From positions 216-25,529 of the forward strand of contig MSXO01000063.1 of assembly GCA_002083615.1 (NCBI GenBank): a stretch of DNA of 25,314 bases, given 5' to 3'. Of this stretch, positions 15,864 to 23,995 are shown one piece after another. The stretch's first letter is position 1; each line of letters begins with the position of its first letter. Below the pieces are notes generated by a model. The model was given only the letters and a program-made list of their open reading frames with translations. It made no database searches and had not been told where the DNA came from. Origin of the DNA: Proteobacteria bacterium ST_bin11. GTDB taxonomy: Bacteria > Pseudomonadota > Gammaproteobacteria > Methylococcales > Methylomonadaceae. Both the position numbers and the translations under genes were made by a program.

Positions 15864-17100
15864 TATCTGTTATCCCAACAAACACAATCTATTGAGCGTC
15901 GAACAAGCTCTATTGGCAATTCGTAAAGCCATTGTGACCATCGCTGACCAAGAGCAAATTGCTCTGCCTCTAGCGCTGGGCCGGATACTCGCCGATAGCG
16001 TGTTCTCGCCGATTGACGTTCCGCCCCAACGCACTTCGGCAATGGACGGCTATGCGTTTGCCGCTGGCGATATAGCCGTTGGGGAAGCGCATAAACTACA
16101 AGTAATCGGCGTTGCATGGGCCGGCCAACCGTTCTTGGCACAACAAGCCCAGGGCCAATGCGTCAGAATATTTACCGGGGCGGTAGTCCCTGATTTTGCG
16201 GATAGTGTTATTGCTCAAGAACAAGTAGACATCGACGGTGACACTGTATCACTTCCGCCAGAATGGCAACCGTATAAAAACATTCGTGAAGCCGGCAGCG
16301 ACGTTAAACAACATGAGGAGTTAGTTGCCGCACCGAAAAAGCTATCTGCTCGCGATATCAGTCTATTGGCTGCGGCAGGCGTTGATCGAATCAGCGTCAA
16401 ACGCAAACTCAAAATTGGTTTTTTTTCGACTGGCGACGAATTGGTACCACTGGGAGAACCGCTAGCGATCGGTCAAATCTACGACAGCAACCGCTACTTA
16501 CTAGCGGGATTACTGTCCGACCCCAACCATATGGTCAGTGACTTGGGCATCGTCGCAGACGATCAACTGAAACTCGAACAAACTTTCAGGAACGCAGCTC
16601 AGCAACACGACGTCATCATTTCCACCGGCGGCGCATCGGTTGGCGATGCGGATTTTGTTAAACAAACGCTGGAAAAATGCGGGCAGGTGAACTTCTGGAA
16701 GCTGGCGATTAAGCCAGGTAAACCCCTGGCTTTTGGTAAGATCGGTGGCTGCTGGTTTTTCGGTTTGCCCGGCAATCCGATTGCCGTCCTGGTCACTTAC
16801 GAGAAATTCGTAAAACCAGCCTTGGAACAACTCGCTGGCGCGCCGTCCACGCAAGGATTGCGCTTACGCGTTCGTTGCGGCAGCCAGCTAAAAAAATCGC
16901 CAGGTCGCCAGGAATATCAACGTGGCATCCTGTACCAACAGGACGACGGCAACTTAGCCGTCCGTCTCGCTGGTCAACAAGACTCTCATCAATTGAAAGT
17001 AGCCAGTCAGTCGAATTGTTTTATTGTGCTGGATGCCGACAGTAAAGGTATAGATGCTGGGGAAATGGTGACAGTAGAGCCCTTTTCTGGGGTGATATAG
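15856..17100 (+). CDS. moeA: Molybdopterin molybdenumtransferase MoeA
   Basis: MoeA inserts molybdate into adenylylated molybdopterin, the last shared step of cofactor synthesis. I place the start at GTG 15856, giving 414 residues beginning MTDICYPNKHNLLSVEQAL, because GGAG lies seven bases upstream. A TTG at 15832 would extend it further into mobB without a ribosome site. Conserved segments are in order: PPQRTSAMDGYA, RIFTGAVVP, REAGSDVK, FFSTGDELVPLGEP, YDSNRY, ISTGGASVGDADFV, MoeA-type KPGKPLAFG and GLPGNPIAVLVTYE. Length is normal (about 400-411). The gene ends before a convergent operon, with only 87 bases between. Confidence 0.95.
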   Translation: MTDICYPNKHNLLSVEQALLAIRKAIVTIADQEQIALPLALGRILADSVFSPIDVPPQRTSAMDGYAFAAGDIAVGEAHKLQVIGVAWAGQPFLAQQAQGQCVRIFTGAVVPDFADSVIAQEQVDIDGDTVSLPPEWQPYKNIREAGSDVKQHEELVAAPKKLSARDISLLAAAGVDRISVKRKLKIGFFSTGDELVPLGEPLAIGQIYDSNRYLLAGLLSDPNHMVSDLGIVADDQLKLEQTFRNAAQQHDVIISTGGASVGDADFVKQTLEKCGQVNFWKLAIKPGKPLAFGKIGGCWFFGLPGNPIAVLVTYEKFVKPALEQLAGAPSTQGLRLRVRCGSQLKKSPGRQEYQRGILYQQDDGNLAVRLAGQQDSHQLKVASQSNCFIVLDADSKGIDAGEMVTVEPFSGVI

Positions 17101-17187
17101 ACATTCTCCAGATACCGACCGGATGAACTGTTCGCTCTGACTGGAAAACTTATAAACCAATCGGTCAGGAAAGAGCAAAACGCACAA

Positions 17188-17916
17188 CTAAGCCGTTGCT
17201 TCTGCAAGATTCCCTAAGTAACCATGTTTTCTGGCCAGATATTCATCTACGAATGCTTGCATCGGCTCGGCTTCGTAATCGCGCAACCCGCTGACCGCTA
17301 GCTTTTTAAAACCGGAACCGACAACTTCATCACCGCATTTGATTTGAAAATACAAATACGCTGTGGCGCGTTTACCGTTGACTTCCATTTTCGGTTCCAA
17401 CATTTCCAGGCGCGGCTCATGAAAGTCCAGCCGATTTAATGTCAAGGTCATGCTTTCATAAATAACCAAAGGTCGGTCAATATTGAACATGACCTGCTCC
17501 TTAGCCAGTAAAGGCACCAACACATATGGAAAGTTCTGCCCCGAAAAAGCCACATAATCACGGATCAATGCCTCGATTAAACTTGGATCGCGGATAACAT
17601 TCCCGGAGCGTTCGATCTGTAGATAGGTCTTGCCTTGATTGTCAGCGACATCGATTTTCTCGGCGTCATCATCGGGAAAGTTCAACAATACGCCGTGACC
17701 GACCATCCCGGAAAAGATGAAGTGCATGTTCTGGCTAAGACCGTATTTGTCCAACACTAGCGAGAATAACAAATCGCCCGGCACGCAAAAACGTTTGGCG
17801 TCTTCGTCGTGCAAGGGGTTGAAGTCATGGGCGACTTCTTTGGCAAACATACTGGCCTGCGCGGCGCTGATAGCGACACTGCCATCCTGAATGTCATAGT
17901 ATTCTTTTAAAAACAT
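17188..17916 (-). CDS. DUF3581 family protein
   Basis: The 242-residue product begins MFLKEYYDIQDG. The region with ISAAQASMFAKEVAHDFNPL and KRFCVPGDLLFSLVLDKYGL is characteristic of DUF3581, found in Gammaproteobacteria and thought to have a hotdog-like fold related to dehydratases. I see no biochemical assignment. The frame is open to 17976, but that start would overlap the rhodanese stop and add 20 atypical residues. ATG 17916 leaves a 16-base gap after rhodanese, consistent with operon spacing. It is third in the aminotransferase-rhodanese-DUF3581 unit. Confidence 0.82.
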   Translation of the reverse strand: MFLKEYYDIQDGSVAISAAQASMFAKEVAHDFNPLHDEDAKRFCVPGDLLFSLVLDKYGLSQNMHFIFSGMVGHGVLLNFPDDDAEKIDVADNQGKTYLQIERSGNVIRDPSLIEALIRDYVAFSGQNFPYVLVPLLAKEQVMFNIDRPLVIYESMTLTLNRLDFHEPRLEMLEPKMEVNGKRATAYLYFQIKCGDEVVGSGFKKLAVSGLRDYEAEPMQAFVDEYLARKHGYLGNLAEATA

Positions 17917-17932
17917 AGCTTTATTGATTATT

Positions 17933-18256
17933 TTAATAACGTGGAACGGACGGATCGCAAAGGATAGACCAGGCATCGATCCCGCCTTTCAAGTTAAACA
18001 ACCTCTGAAACCCGGAATGCTGCAAAAAATTACAAGCTTGCTGGCTACGCATACCGTGATGACAAATCACCACCACGTCTCGGTCAGCCGGGACTTCGTC
18101 GAAGCGCGCGGGAATTTGTTGCAGCGGTATCAGTACGCTGCCCGGAATCTTGGCGTAGGCAAACTCGTGCGGCTCTCTGACGTCCAGTAAAAATACCGAC
18201 CGGTCGTCCTGTAAATGTTGTTGCAGCTGTTGTGGCGTGTATTGGCTTATTGGCAT
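17933..18256 (-). CDS. Single-domain rhodanese-like sulfurtransferase
   Basis: The 107-residue cytosolic protein is one rhodanese domain. It has the LLDVREPHEFAYAKIPGSVLIP core, the active-site cysteine C65 in VICHHGMRS, and NLKGGIDAW near the end. Such proteins carry sulfane sulfur as a cysteine persulfide for transfer to acceptors (GlpE- and PspE-like). Its start overlaps the end of the aminotransferase by ten bases, with GGAAAG six bases upstream. The physiological donor and acceptor cannot be told from sequence. Confidence 0.9.
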   Translation of the reverse strand: MPISQYTPQQLQQHLQDDRSVFLLDVREPHEFAYAKIPGSVLIPLQQIPARFDEVPADRDVVVICHHGMRSQQACNFLQHSGFQRLFNLKGGIDAWSILCDPSVPRY

Positions 18257-19410
18257 ATGAATCTTTCCAGTCTTTGAAGCGCGGCGGCCATTCTATCGAT
18301 TGAGGCAGTATATGCAAATCGAATGTGCTGATTGGCCAGGTAGCGACCAAAGTCTTTACCTGGCGTTACCGCGACCCCTTCTTGTTCCAATAATTGTCTG
18401 GCAAACTCGAAACTATCGTCGGTCAGCGCGCTGCAATCGGCATAAATGTAAAAAGCCCCCTGCGGTTTACAGGCAATTTTAAACCCCAACCGCAGTAAGT
18501 TTTCGTAAAGAAAATCACGACGTCGTTGGAATTCGTCGCGACGACGATGCAATTCAGCCATGTTTTCTGAGCTGAAACAGGCCAATGCGGCGTATTGAGA
18601 ATGGGTAGGCGTGGAGATAAAAATGTTTTGCGCTAGCTTTTCCACTGCATCGATAAAGTCCTCAGGTACGATCAGCCAGCCGATGCGCCAACCGGTCATG
18701 CCGAAGAACTTGGAAAAACTGTTGATCACAAACACATCCTGGCTGAATTCCAGCGCACTACTGACAGTGTCTCCGTAAACCAAACCGTGATAGATCTCGT
18801 CGGAATAAAAACAGCCGCCCAACGCATGAGTCTGTGCCACCGCATCGCGAAGCCCGTCGCTACTTATGATGGTGCCAGTCGGATTAGACGGCGACGCGAT
18901 CAAAACACCTTTGCTCGCCGGCTGCCAGTGCTGCCTTATCAGTTCTGCATTGAGTTGATAAGCTGTTTCGGCACCAACATTTACAAACTGGGTTTTACCG
19001 TCGAACAATTGCACGAAATTATCGTTACAGGGATAGCATGGATCTGCCATTAAAATTTGCTCGCCGGGATTCAAACTAATACCAAACGCTAGCAAAAATG
19101 CGCCGGAAGCGCCTGGCGTAATGAAAACCCGTTTTGGGTCCAAATTTACGCCATATTCCATCTGGTAATAATCAGCAATACTGCGCCGTAATTCAGGCAA
19201 GCCGGCCGCAGCTGTATATTTGACTTCTCTACCCTGCATAAAGACACTACCGGCCTCCAAAACTGCCTGCGGCGTCTCGAAATCCGGCTCGCCGATTTCC
19301 ATGTGAATGATGTCGCGCCCTTGGAGTTCGAGTTGCTTGGCGCGCTGTAATAATTCCATCACATAAAAAGAGCTGATGCCGCGCATTCGCTCGGCGACGT
19401 GGTGTTTCAT
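18247..19410 (-). CDS. PLP-dependent class I/II aminotransferase
   Basis: The 387-residue enzyme is a fold-type I aspartate-aminotransferase-like protein. It has MEIGEPDFETP near residue 37, YTAAAGLPELR, ASPSNPTG near 172, YSDEIYHGLVYGD and the PLP lysine K234 in NSFSKFFGMTGWRIGW. A C-terminal arginine lies in IRFAYTASI. Substrate cannot be fixed from sequence; aspartate, aromatic or alanine-type activity are all possible. I choose ATG 19410 rather than TTG 19416; GGA sits about nine bases upstream. The gene is divergent from dksA and heads an operon with rhodanese and DUF3581. Confidence 0.92.
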   Translation of the reverse strand: MKHHVAERMRGISSFYVMELLQRAKQLELQGRDIIHMEIGEPDFETPQAVLEAGSVFMQGREVKYTAAAGLPELRRSIADYYQMEYGVNLDPKRVFITPGASGAFLLAFGISLNPGEQILMADPCYPCNDNFVQLFDGKTQFVNVGAETAYQLNAELIRQHWQPASKGVLIASPSNPTGTIISSDGLRDAVAQTHALGGCFYSDEIYHGLVYGDTVSSALEFSQDVFVINSFSKFFGMTGWRIGWLIVPEDFIDAVEKLAQNIFISTPTHSQYAALACFSSENMAELHRRRDEFQRRRDFLYENLLRLGFKIACKPQGAFYIYADCSALTDDSFEFARQLLEQEGVAVTPGKDFGRYLANQHIRFAYTASIDRMAAALQRLERFICQ

Positions 19411-19520
19411 GGCCAAATTCCGTTAGTACAAAACGCATCCATCATAACAAACTTCTTGCTTGCCCCCGGCTATTCTGTTAAAAAGCCCCGATTTTTTTAT
19501 AGACCGCCAGGAGTCATTGG

Positions 19521-19952
19521 ATGAACAATACTAACCCTGCCGCATCGGAATTTACTTTCAAGCCTTATGAGGAAAAAGACGGCGAAGAGTACATGAACGA
19601 GGCGCAGTTGAGCCATTTTTCCGCCATTTTAAACAAATGGAAATCCGAACTTATGATGGAAGTGGATCGCACCGTCCACCACATGCAGGACGAAGCGGCC
19701 AACTTTCCGGATCCCAACGACCGGGCCACGCAGGAATCAGAGTTCAGTCTGGAACTGCGCACCCGCGACCGAGAACGCAAATTGATCAAGAAGATCGACG
19801 AATCCTTGAAGGAAATCGAGTCGGGTAACTACGGTTATTGCGAAACTTGCGGTATTGAGATAGGCATTCGCCGCCTGGAAGCGCGTCCCACAGCCAACCT
19901 GTGCATCGATTGCAAAACGCTCGATGAAATCAGGGAAAAACAATTGGGCTAA
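19521..19952 (+). CDS. dksA: RNA polymerase-binding transcription factor DksA
   Basis: DksA binds the secondary channel of RNA polymerase and works with ppGpp to repress rRNA and activate amino-acid promoters. The 143-residue protein has a long coiled coil (about 25-100). Its tip carries DPNDRA with D64 and D67, matching the acidic tip of E. coli DksA. The zinc site is C107, C110, C128 and C131. AGGAG lies about nine bases before the ATG. The stop overlaps the region where the next gene, gluQ, must begin, as in the common dksA-gluQ order. Confidence 0.97.
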   Translation: MNNTNPAASEFTFKPYEEKDGEEYMNEAQLSHFSAILNKWKSELMMEVDRTVHHMQDEAANFPDPNDRATQESEFSLELRTRDRERKLIKKIDESLKEIESGNYGYCETCGIEIGIRRLEARPTANLCIDCKTLDEIREKQLG

Positions 19953-19954
19953 TT

Positions 19955-20851
19955 CTGCCCAAGTCCTTACCCTACATTGGTCGGTTTGCGCCCTCGCCTA
20001 CCGGCCCGCTCCATTTGGGTTCCTTATACACGGCACTAGCCAGCTATCTGGACGCCCGTGCTAACGATGGGCTATGGCTGCTCCGGATCGACGACATCGA
20101 TACGCCGCGCAATAGGCCATGGGCCAGCGAAGGGATTCTGAATTGTCTGCAAAGCTTCGGTTTGGATTGGGATAGAGAGGTGGATTACCAAAGTCACCAT
20201 CTTGATCAGTATGAGCAGGCCATTGTCGAATTGCAAAATCAGCATGCACTTTATGCTTGTACCTGTAGCCGGAGCTTGTTGGCAAGTTCGCCTTTAATCT
20301 ATCCTGGCCACTGCCGCGAAAAGGCACAATCCGCTGATAGACCACATTCGCTACGGCTAAAATCGGTCAATATTTCGATGGGTTTTGTTGATGACTTGCA
20401 GGGTAAAATCACCCAAAACCTCGCCAGCGAACACGGCGACTTTATCGTCAAGCGCAAGGATGGCATCGTCGCATATCAATTGGCATGCGTTATCGACGAC
20501 CAACGCCAAGCGGTTAATCGGGTGGTCAGGGGCTATGATTTACTCGACTCCACCCTGAAGCAGCGATACTTACAGGATTTGCTTGGATATGGCTCGCCGC
20601 GGTACATGCATATTCCGCTAATTGTTGATACAGAAGGTTATAAGCTGAGTAAACAAACCCACGCGGAAGCGGCGAACCCCAACCAAGCCGGACCAATCCT
20701 GTTTCTACTGCTAACCTTACTCAAACAGAATCCGCCAGCCCATTTGCGGTTGGCCCGGAGAGCCAGTATTCTGGAGTGGGCTATCGAAAACTGGCAGCCC
20801 GGATACTTGTTGAATACCCAAGCGGTAACTGCCTTACCCTACAATCAATAA
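19955..20851 (+). CDS. gluQ: Glutamyl-Q tRNA(Asp) synthetase (non-ATG start)
   Basis: GluQRS attaches glutamate to the queuosine base of tRNA(Asp), without a tRNA anticodon-binding domain. With a start at CTG 19955 the protein is 298 residues, the family norm. It has FAPSPTGPLHLGSLY (11-25) holding the HIGH-like HLGS, and zinc ligands in YACTCSRS and YPGHC. DFIVKRKDGIVAYQLACVID and the KMSKS-like KLSKQ follow. No ATG, GTG or TTG occurs between the in-frame TGA at 19925 and the HIGH-like motif. CTG 19955 (two bases after the dksA stop), ATT 19952 or ATT 19943 are the candidates. TTG 20015 would delete the motif. It lies 23 bases before acs. Confidence 0.88.
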   Translation: MPKSLPYIGRFAPSPTGPLHLGSLYTALASYLDARANDGLWLLRIDDIDTPRNRPWASEGILNCLQSFGLDWDREVDYQSHHLDQYEQAIVELQNQHALYACTCSRSLLASSPLIYPGHCREKAQSADRPHSLRLKSVNISMGFVDDLQGKITQNLASEHGDFIVKRKDGIVAYQLACVIDDQRQAVNRVVRGYDLLDSTLKQRYLQDLLGYGSPRYMHIPLIVDTEGYKLSKQTHAEAANPNQAGPILFLLLTLLKQNPPAHLRLARRASILEWAIENWQPGYLLNTQAVTALPYNQ

Positions 20852-20874
20852 CGTTCATAGAAGGAGGTTACGTT

Positions 20875-22815
20875 ATGTCAGACCATAAAATCTATCCGGT
20901 TAACCCGCAGTTTGCTGCCCGCGCCCATATCGATGGCGCTGCTTATCAGCGCCTGTATCAACAATCGATAAACGAACCGGAAGTTTTTTGGGCTGAGCAA
21001 GCAACCACGTTTTTGGATTGGCAGGAACCTTGGCGGCAAGTATTGCAATACGACTACCCAAAGGGCGAAATTCAATGGTTCCTGGGCGGCAAACTGAACG
21101 TCACCGTGAATTGTTTGGACAGACACCTGGAGAAGCGCGGCGAACAAGTTGCCATCATTTGGGAAGGCGACGATCCGGGGCTTGATCGCAAATTGACCTA
21201 CCGGGAACTGCATAGCCAAGTCTGCCAGTTTGCTAACGTCCTCAAAGCCAACGGCGTACAAAAAGGCGATAGAGTCTGCATCTATCTGCCTATGATCGCC
21301 GAAGCAGCTGTGGTGATTTTGGCTTGCGCGCGAATCGGTGCTGTCCATTCCATTGTGTTTGGCGGATTCTCTGCGGACGCGCTGCGTGATCGGGTCATCG
21401 ATGCCGATTGCCGGGTTTTGATCTGCGCGGATGAGAGCTATCGCGGCGGCAAAGTTGTGCATTCCAAATTGAACGTAGATAAAGCCGCCAATCAGTGCCC
21501 CAACCTATCTACCGTGATCGTTATCAAGCATACCGGCCATGACATCCCCTGGACCGCAGGCCGGGATATTTCATATCACGACGCCATGCAAACCGCATCA
21601 ACCGATTGCCCGCCGGTATTGATGGACGCCGAAGATCCGTTGTTCATCTTGTATACCTCGGGCTCCACCGGTCAACCTAAGGGGGTATTGCACACCACCG
21701 GCGGGTATTTGCTGTTTGCAGCGATGACCCACAAATACATATTCGATTACCAAGAAGCTGACGTCTATTGGTGCACCGCCGACATCGGCTGGATCACTGG
21801 CCATTCCTATGTGCTGTACGGCCCATTGTGCAACGGTGCTACCACCTTGATGTTTGAAGGCGTACCCACCTATCCGCATCCTGATCGCTTTTGGCAAGTG
21901 ATCGACAAACACCAAGTCAATATTTTTTACACCGCGCCAACCGCCATTCGCGCGCTAATGGCGCAGGGCGACGATTTTGTCACCCGCACCAATCGTAGCT
22001 CTTTGCGGATCCTCGGCAGCGTCGGCGAACCAATTAACCCGGAAGCATGGGAATGGTATTACCAGGTAGTAGGCAACAAACGCTGCCCGCTAGTGGACAC
22101 TTGGTGGCAAACCGAAACCGGCGGCATTCTAATTACGCCATTGCCTGGCGCGACGCCCTTAAAACCCGGTTCTGCTACATTACCCTTCTTCGGGGTAAAG
22201 CCGGCCATACTAGATCCCGACGGCAATCTTTTGGAAGGTGAGGCCGAAGGTATCTTGGTACTGACCTACCCCTGGCCTGGTCAGGCGCGAACAATTTATG
22301 GCGACCATGCGCGCTTTGTGGACACGTATTTTGCCAAATTCCCTGGCTACTACTTCGCTGGCGACGGCGCACGCCGCGATAAGGACGGATATTATTGGAT
22401 TACCGGGCGCATCGACGATGTGTTGAACGTGTGCGGCCACCGCTTGGGTACTGCGGAAATTGAAAGCGCATTAGTGCTGCATGACTTGGTAGCCGAGGCT
22501 GCCGTAGTGGGTTTCCCTCACCCAATCAAGGGTCAGGGAATCTACGCCTATGTCACCCTGAATATCGGCATAGAGGGCAATAGTAGTCTGAAAGGCGAAT
22601 TAAAGGATTTAGTACGCGAGGAAATCAGTGCTATCGCCCTGCCCGATCTGATCCAATGGGCGCCTGGCTTGCCCAAGACTCGCTCCGGCAAGATCATGCG
22701 CCGCATATTGCGTAAAATAGCCGCCAACGAGTTTCACGATCTCGGTGACACGTCAACCTTGGCCGACCCGTCGGTCGTCGAGCAATTAATTGCCAATCGC
22801 CTGAAACTACCTTAA
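20875..22815 (+). CDS. acs: Acetyl-CoA synthetase
   Basis: Acs converts acetate, ATP and CoA to acetyl-CoA through acetyl-AMP. The 646-residue protein matches Acs in length and motifs. It has YTSGSTGQPKGVLHTTGGYL (A3), the acetate-pocket segment TADIGWITGHSYVLYGPL, DTWWQTETGG, YFAGDGARRD and RIDDVLNVCGHRLGTAEIES. K606 lies in LPKTRSGKIMRR, the lysine acetylated and controlled by Pat/CobB-type systems in other bacteria. A cysteine replaces the usual serine in NVSGHR. The start is ATG 20875 with a consensus GGAGG seven bases upstream; an ORF open to 20776 has no such site. One base separates its stop from eamA. Confidence 0.95.
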   Translation: MSDHKIYPVNPQFAARAHIDGAAYQRLYQQSINEPEVFWAEQATTFLDWQEPWRQVLQYDYPKGEIQWFLGGKLNVTVNCLDRHLEKRGEQVAIIWEGDDPGLDRKLTYRELHSQVCQFANVLKANGVQKGDRVCIYLPMIAEAAVVILACARIGAVHSIVFGGFSADALRDRVIDADCRVLICADESYRGGKVVHSKLNVDKAANQCPNLSTVIVIKHTGHDIPWTAGRDISYHDAMQTASTDCPPVLMDAEDPLFILYTSGSTGQPKGVLHTTGGYLLFAAMTHKYIFDYQEADVYWCTADIGWITGHSYVLYGPLCNGATTLMFEGVPTYPHPDRFWQVIDKHQVNIFYTAPTAIRALMAQGDDFVTRTNRSSLRILGSVGEPINPEAWEWYYQVVGNKRCPLVDTWWQTETGGILITPLPGATPLKPGSATLPFFGVKPAILDPDGNLLEGEAEGILVLTYPWPGQARTIYGDHARFVDTYFAKFPGYYFAGDGARRDKDGYYWITGRIDDVLNVCGHRLGTAEIESALVLHDLVAEAAVVGFPHPIKGQGIYAYVTLNIGIEGNSSLKGELKDLVREEISAIALPDLIQWAPGLPKTRSGKIMRRILRKIAANEFHDLGDTSTLADPSVVEQLIANRLKLP

Positions 22816-22816
22816 G

Positions 22817-23707
22817 TTGAAAACACGCCTGGCGCTAGCCTATTTCGGAGTCATTTTAGTCTGGACTACCACGCCGCTAGCCATCAAATGGAGTAGCATC
22901 GGCGTGAGCTTCGTGTTCGGCGCAACGGCGCGGATGACCGCCGGCTTAACCTGTTTGTTGTTACTACTACTGTTGTTGCGTCGACGCTTGCCGCTCAATC
23001 GACTAGCCTTACTCACCTATTTAGCGGTTGCAATTCAACTATACGGCAGTATGTTGATTACTTATTGGTCAGCGCAATTCGTACCGTCCGGCTGGATCTC
23101 GGTGATTTTTGGTTTAAGCCCGTTTATGACCGCCTTCATGGCGGCCGCCTATTTGAAAGAACGTAGCCTGGGCTGGGGCAAGTTATTTGCCTATAGCTTG
23201 GGCTTAGGCGGACTGGTGGTAATGTTCAGTTCGGCGCTGGAGTTGGATGAGTTCGCACTTCAGGGCGTACTCGGCATATTACTAGCAACGTTTATCCACG
23301 CTGCCAGTGCGGTATGGGTGAAACAAATTGCTGCGCGATTAACGGCATTGCAGTTAGTCACGGGCGGATTGATAATCGCGGTGCCTTTATATTTCTGCAC
23401 TTGGTATTGGCTGGATGATGGCGTATTGCCTGATACTATTCCACAGCAAACCCTTTACTCAATTGCCTATCTGGGCGTCGTTGCGACCACCTTGGGCTTT
23501 GCTTTGTATTATTTTGTGTTGAACAACATGGAAGCCACCAACGTGGCGATGATGAATCTGATGACACCCATCATGTCATTATTCCTAGGATACAGCGTCA
23601 ATCACGAACCATTGACACTGAAAACCATTGCTGGCACAAGTCTAATTATGTGTGCCCTTTTGATTTACGAGATCGTCAATCGCCGTCAACAACGGAAGGG
23701 CATGTAA
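22817..23707 (+). CDS. EamA/DMT family transporter
   Basis: The 296-residue protein has about ten membrane helices in two EamA repeats. The first runs roughly 1-140 with YFGVILVWTTTPLAIKW at its start. The second runs 145-290 and includes a GVVATTLGFALYYFVLNNM segment. DMT transporters of this type export or import small metabolites; substrate cannot be told. The start is TTG, one base after the acs stop, because the next in-frame Met lies past the first helix. Coupling to acs is likely. It is the last clearly gammaproteobacterial gene in the window. Confidence 0.88.
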   Translation: MKTRLALAYFGVILVWTTTPLAIKWSSIGVSFVFGATARMTAGLTCLLLLLLLLRRRLPLNRLALLTYLAVAIQLYGSMLITYWSAQFVPSGWISVIFGLSPFMTAFMAAAYLKERSLGWGKLFAYSLGLGGLVVMFSSALELDEFALQGVLGILLATFIHAASAVWVKQIAARLTALQLVTGGLIIAVPLYFCTWYWLDDGVLPDTIPQQTLYSIAYLGVVATTLGFALYYFVLNNMEATNVAMMNLMTPIMSLFLGYSVNHEPLTLKTIAGTSLIMCALLIYEIVNRRQQRKGM

Positions 23708-23736
23708 TCGCCATACCGTTGTCTTAGCGTTAGATC

Positions 23737-23965
23737 TTAGAGACGCGTTGTTTTTAGATAGGCAGCGAATTCGGCATTAATTTCTTGATGCAATAAACCG
23801 TACTCAACGTTATAGCCAGCAAGAAGCCGAACTTCTATCCGCAACCTTAGGATTACCGGCAAATTCAAAAGACAGCACTTGCTCATCTTTCATTAGCGCC
23901 GCAATCACATCAGTTAGCTGAATTTTCACCGCCGGCACCGCTCCTGCTATTTTTGATTTTTTCAA
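23737..23965 (-). pseudogene. Small frameshifted reading frame
   Basis: On the minus strand a frame starts at TTG 23965 (or GTG 23938/23929) with KKSKIAGAVPAVKIQLTDV, continues through EQVLSFEFAGNPKV, and stops at 23810. A second frame, one base off, continues smoothly with RIEVRLLAGYNVEYGLLHQE and ends at 23737. Removing one base near 23839-23845 joins them into a single protein-like product of about 75 residues. I do not recognise the family. It may be a broken small gene, or a real gene with a sequencing error. Its 5' end lies inside the hairpin at the compositional junction, so it may also be cut there. Confidence 0.45.
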
Positions 23966-23974
23966 AAATAGCAG
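23944..23974. repeat. Perfect 13-bp hairpin at compositional junction
   Basis: CTGCTATTTTTGA (23944-23956) and its exact reverse complement (23962-23974) flank a five-base T loop. It sits between the gammaproteobacterial sequence and the AT-rich DUF4301 gene, whose stop is 22 bases away. It could be the DUF4301 terminator, although no U-tract follows. Alternatively it may be a mark of an assembly or amplification join. Confidence 0.6.
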
Positions 23975-23995
23975 TTGTGTTTAATGATAAACAAA

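Noticed and set aside
20776..20874. Upstream extension of acs from 20776
   Set aside because: It overlaps gluQ by 76 bases, and the GGAGG site clearly marks ATG 20875.
20878..21462. 194-codon antisense frame over acs
   Set aside because: It lies wholly within the well-supported acs gene and shows no protein-family features.
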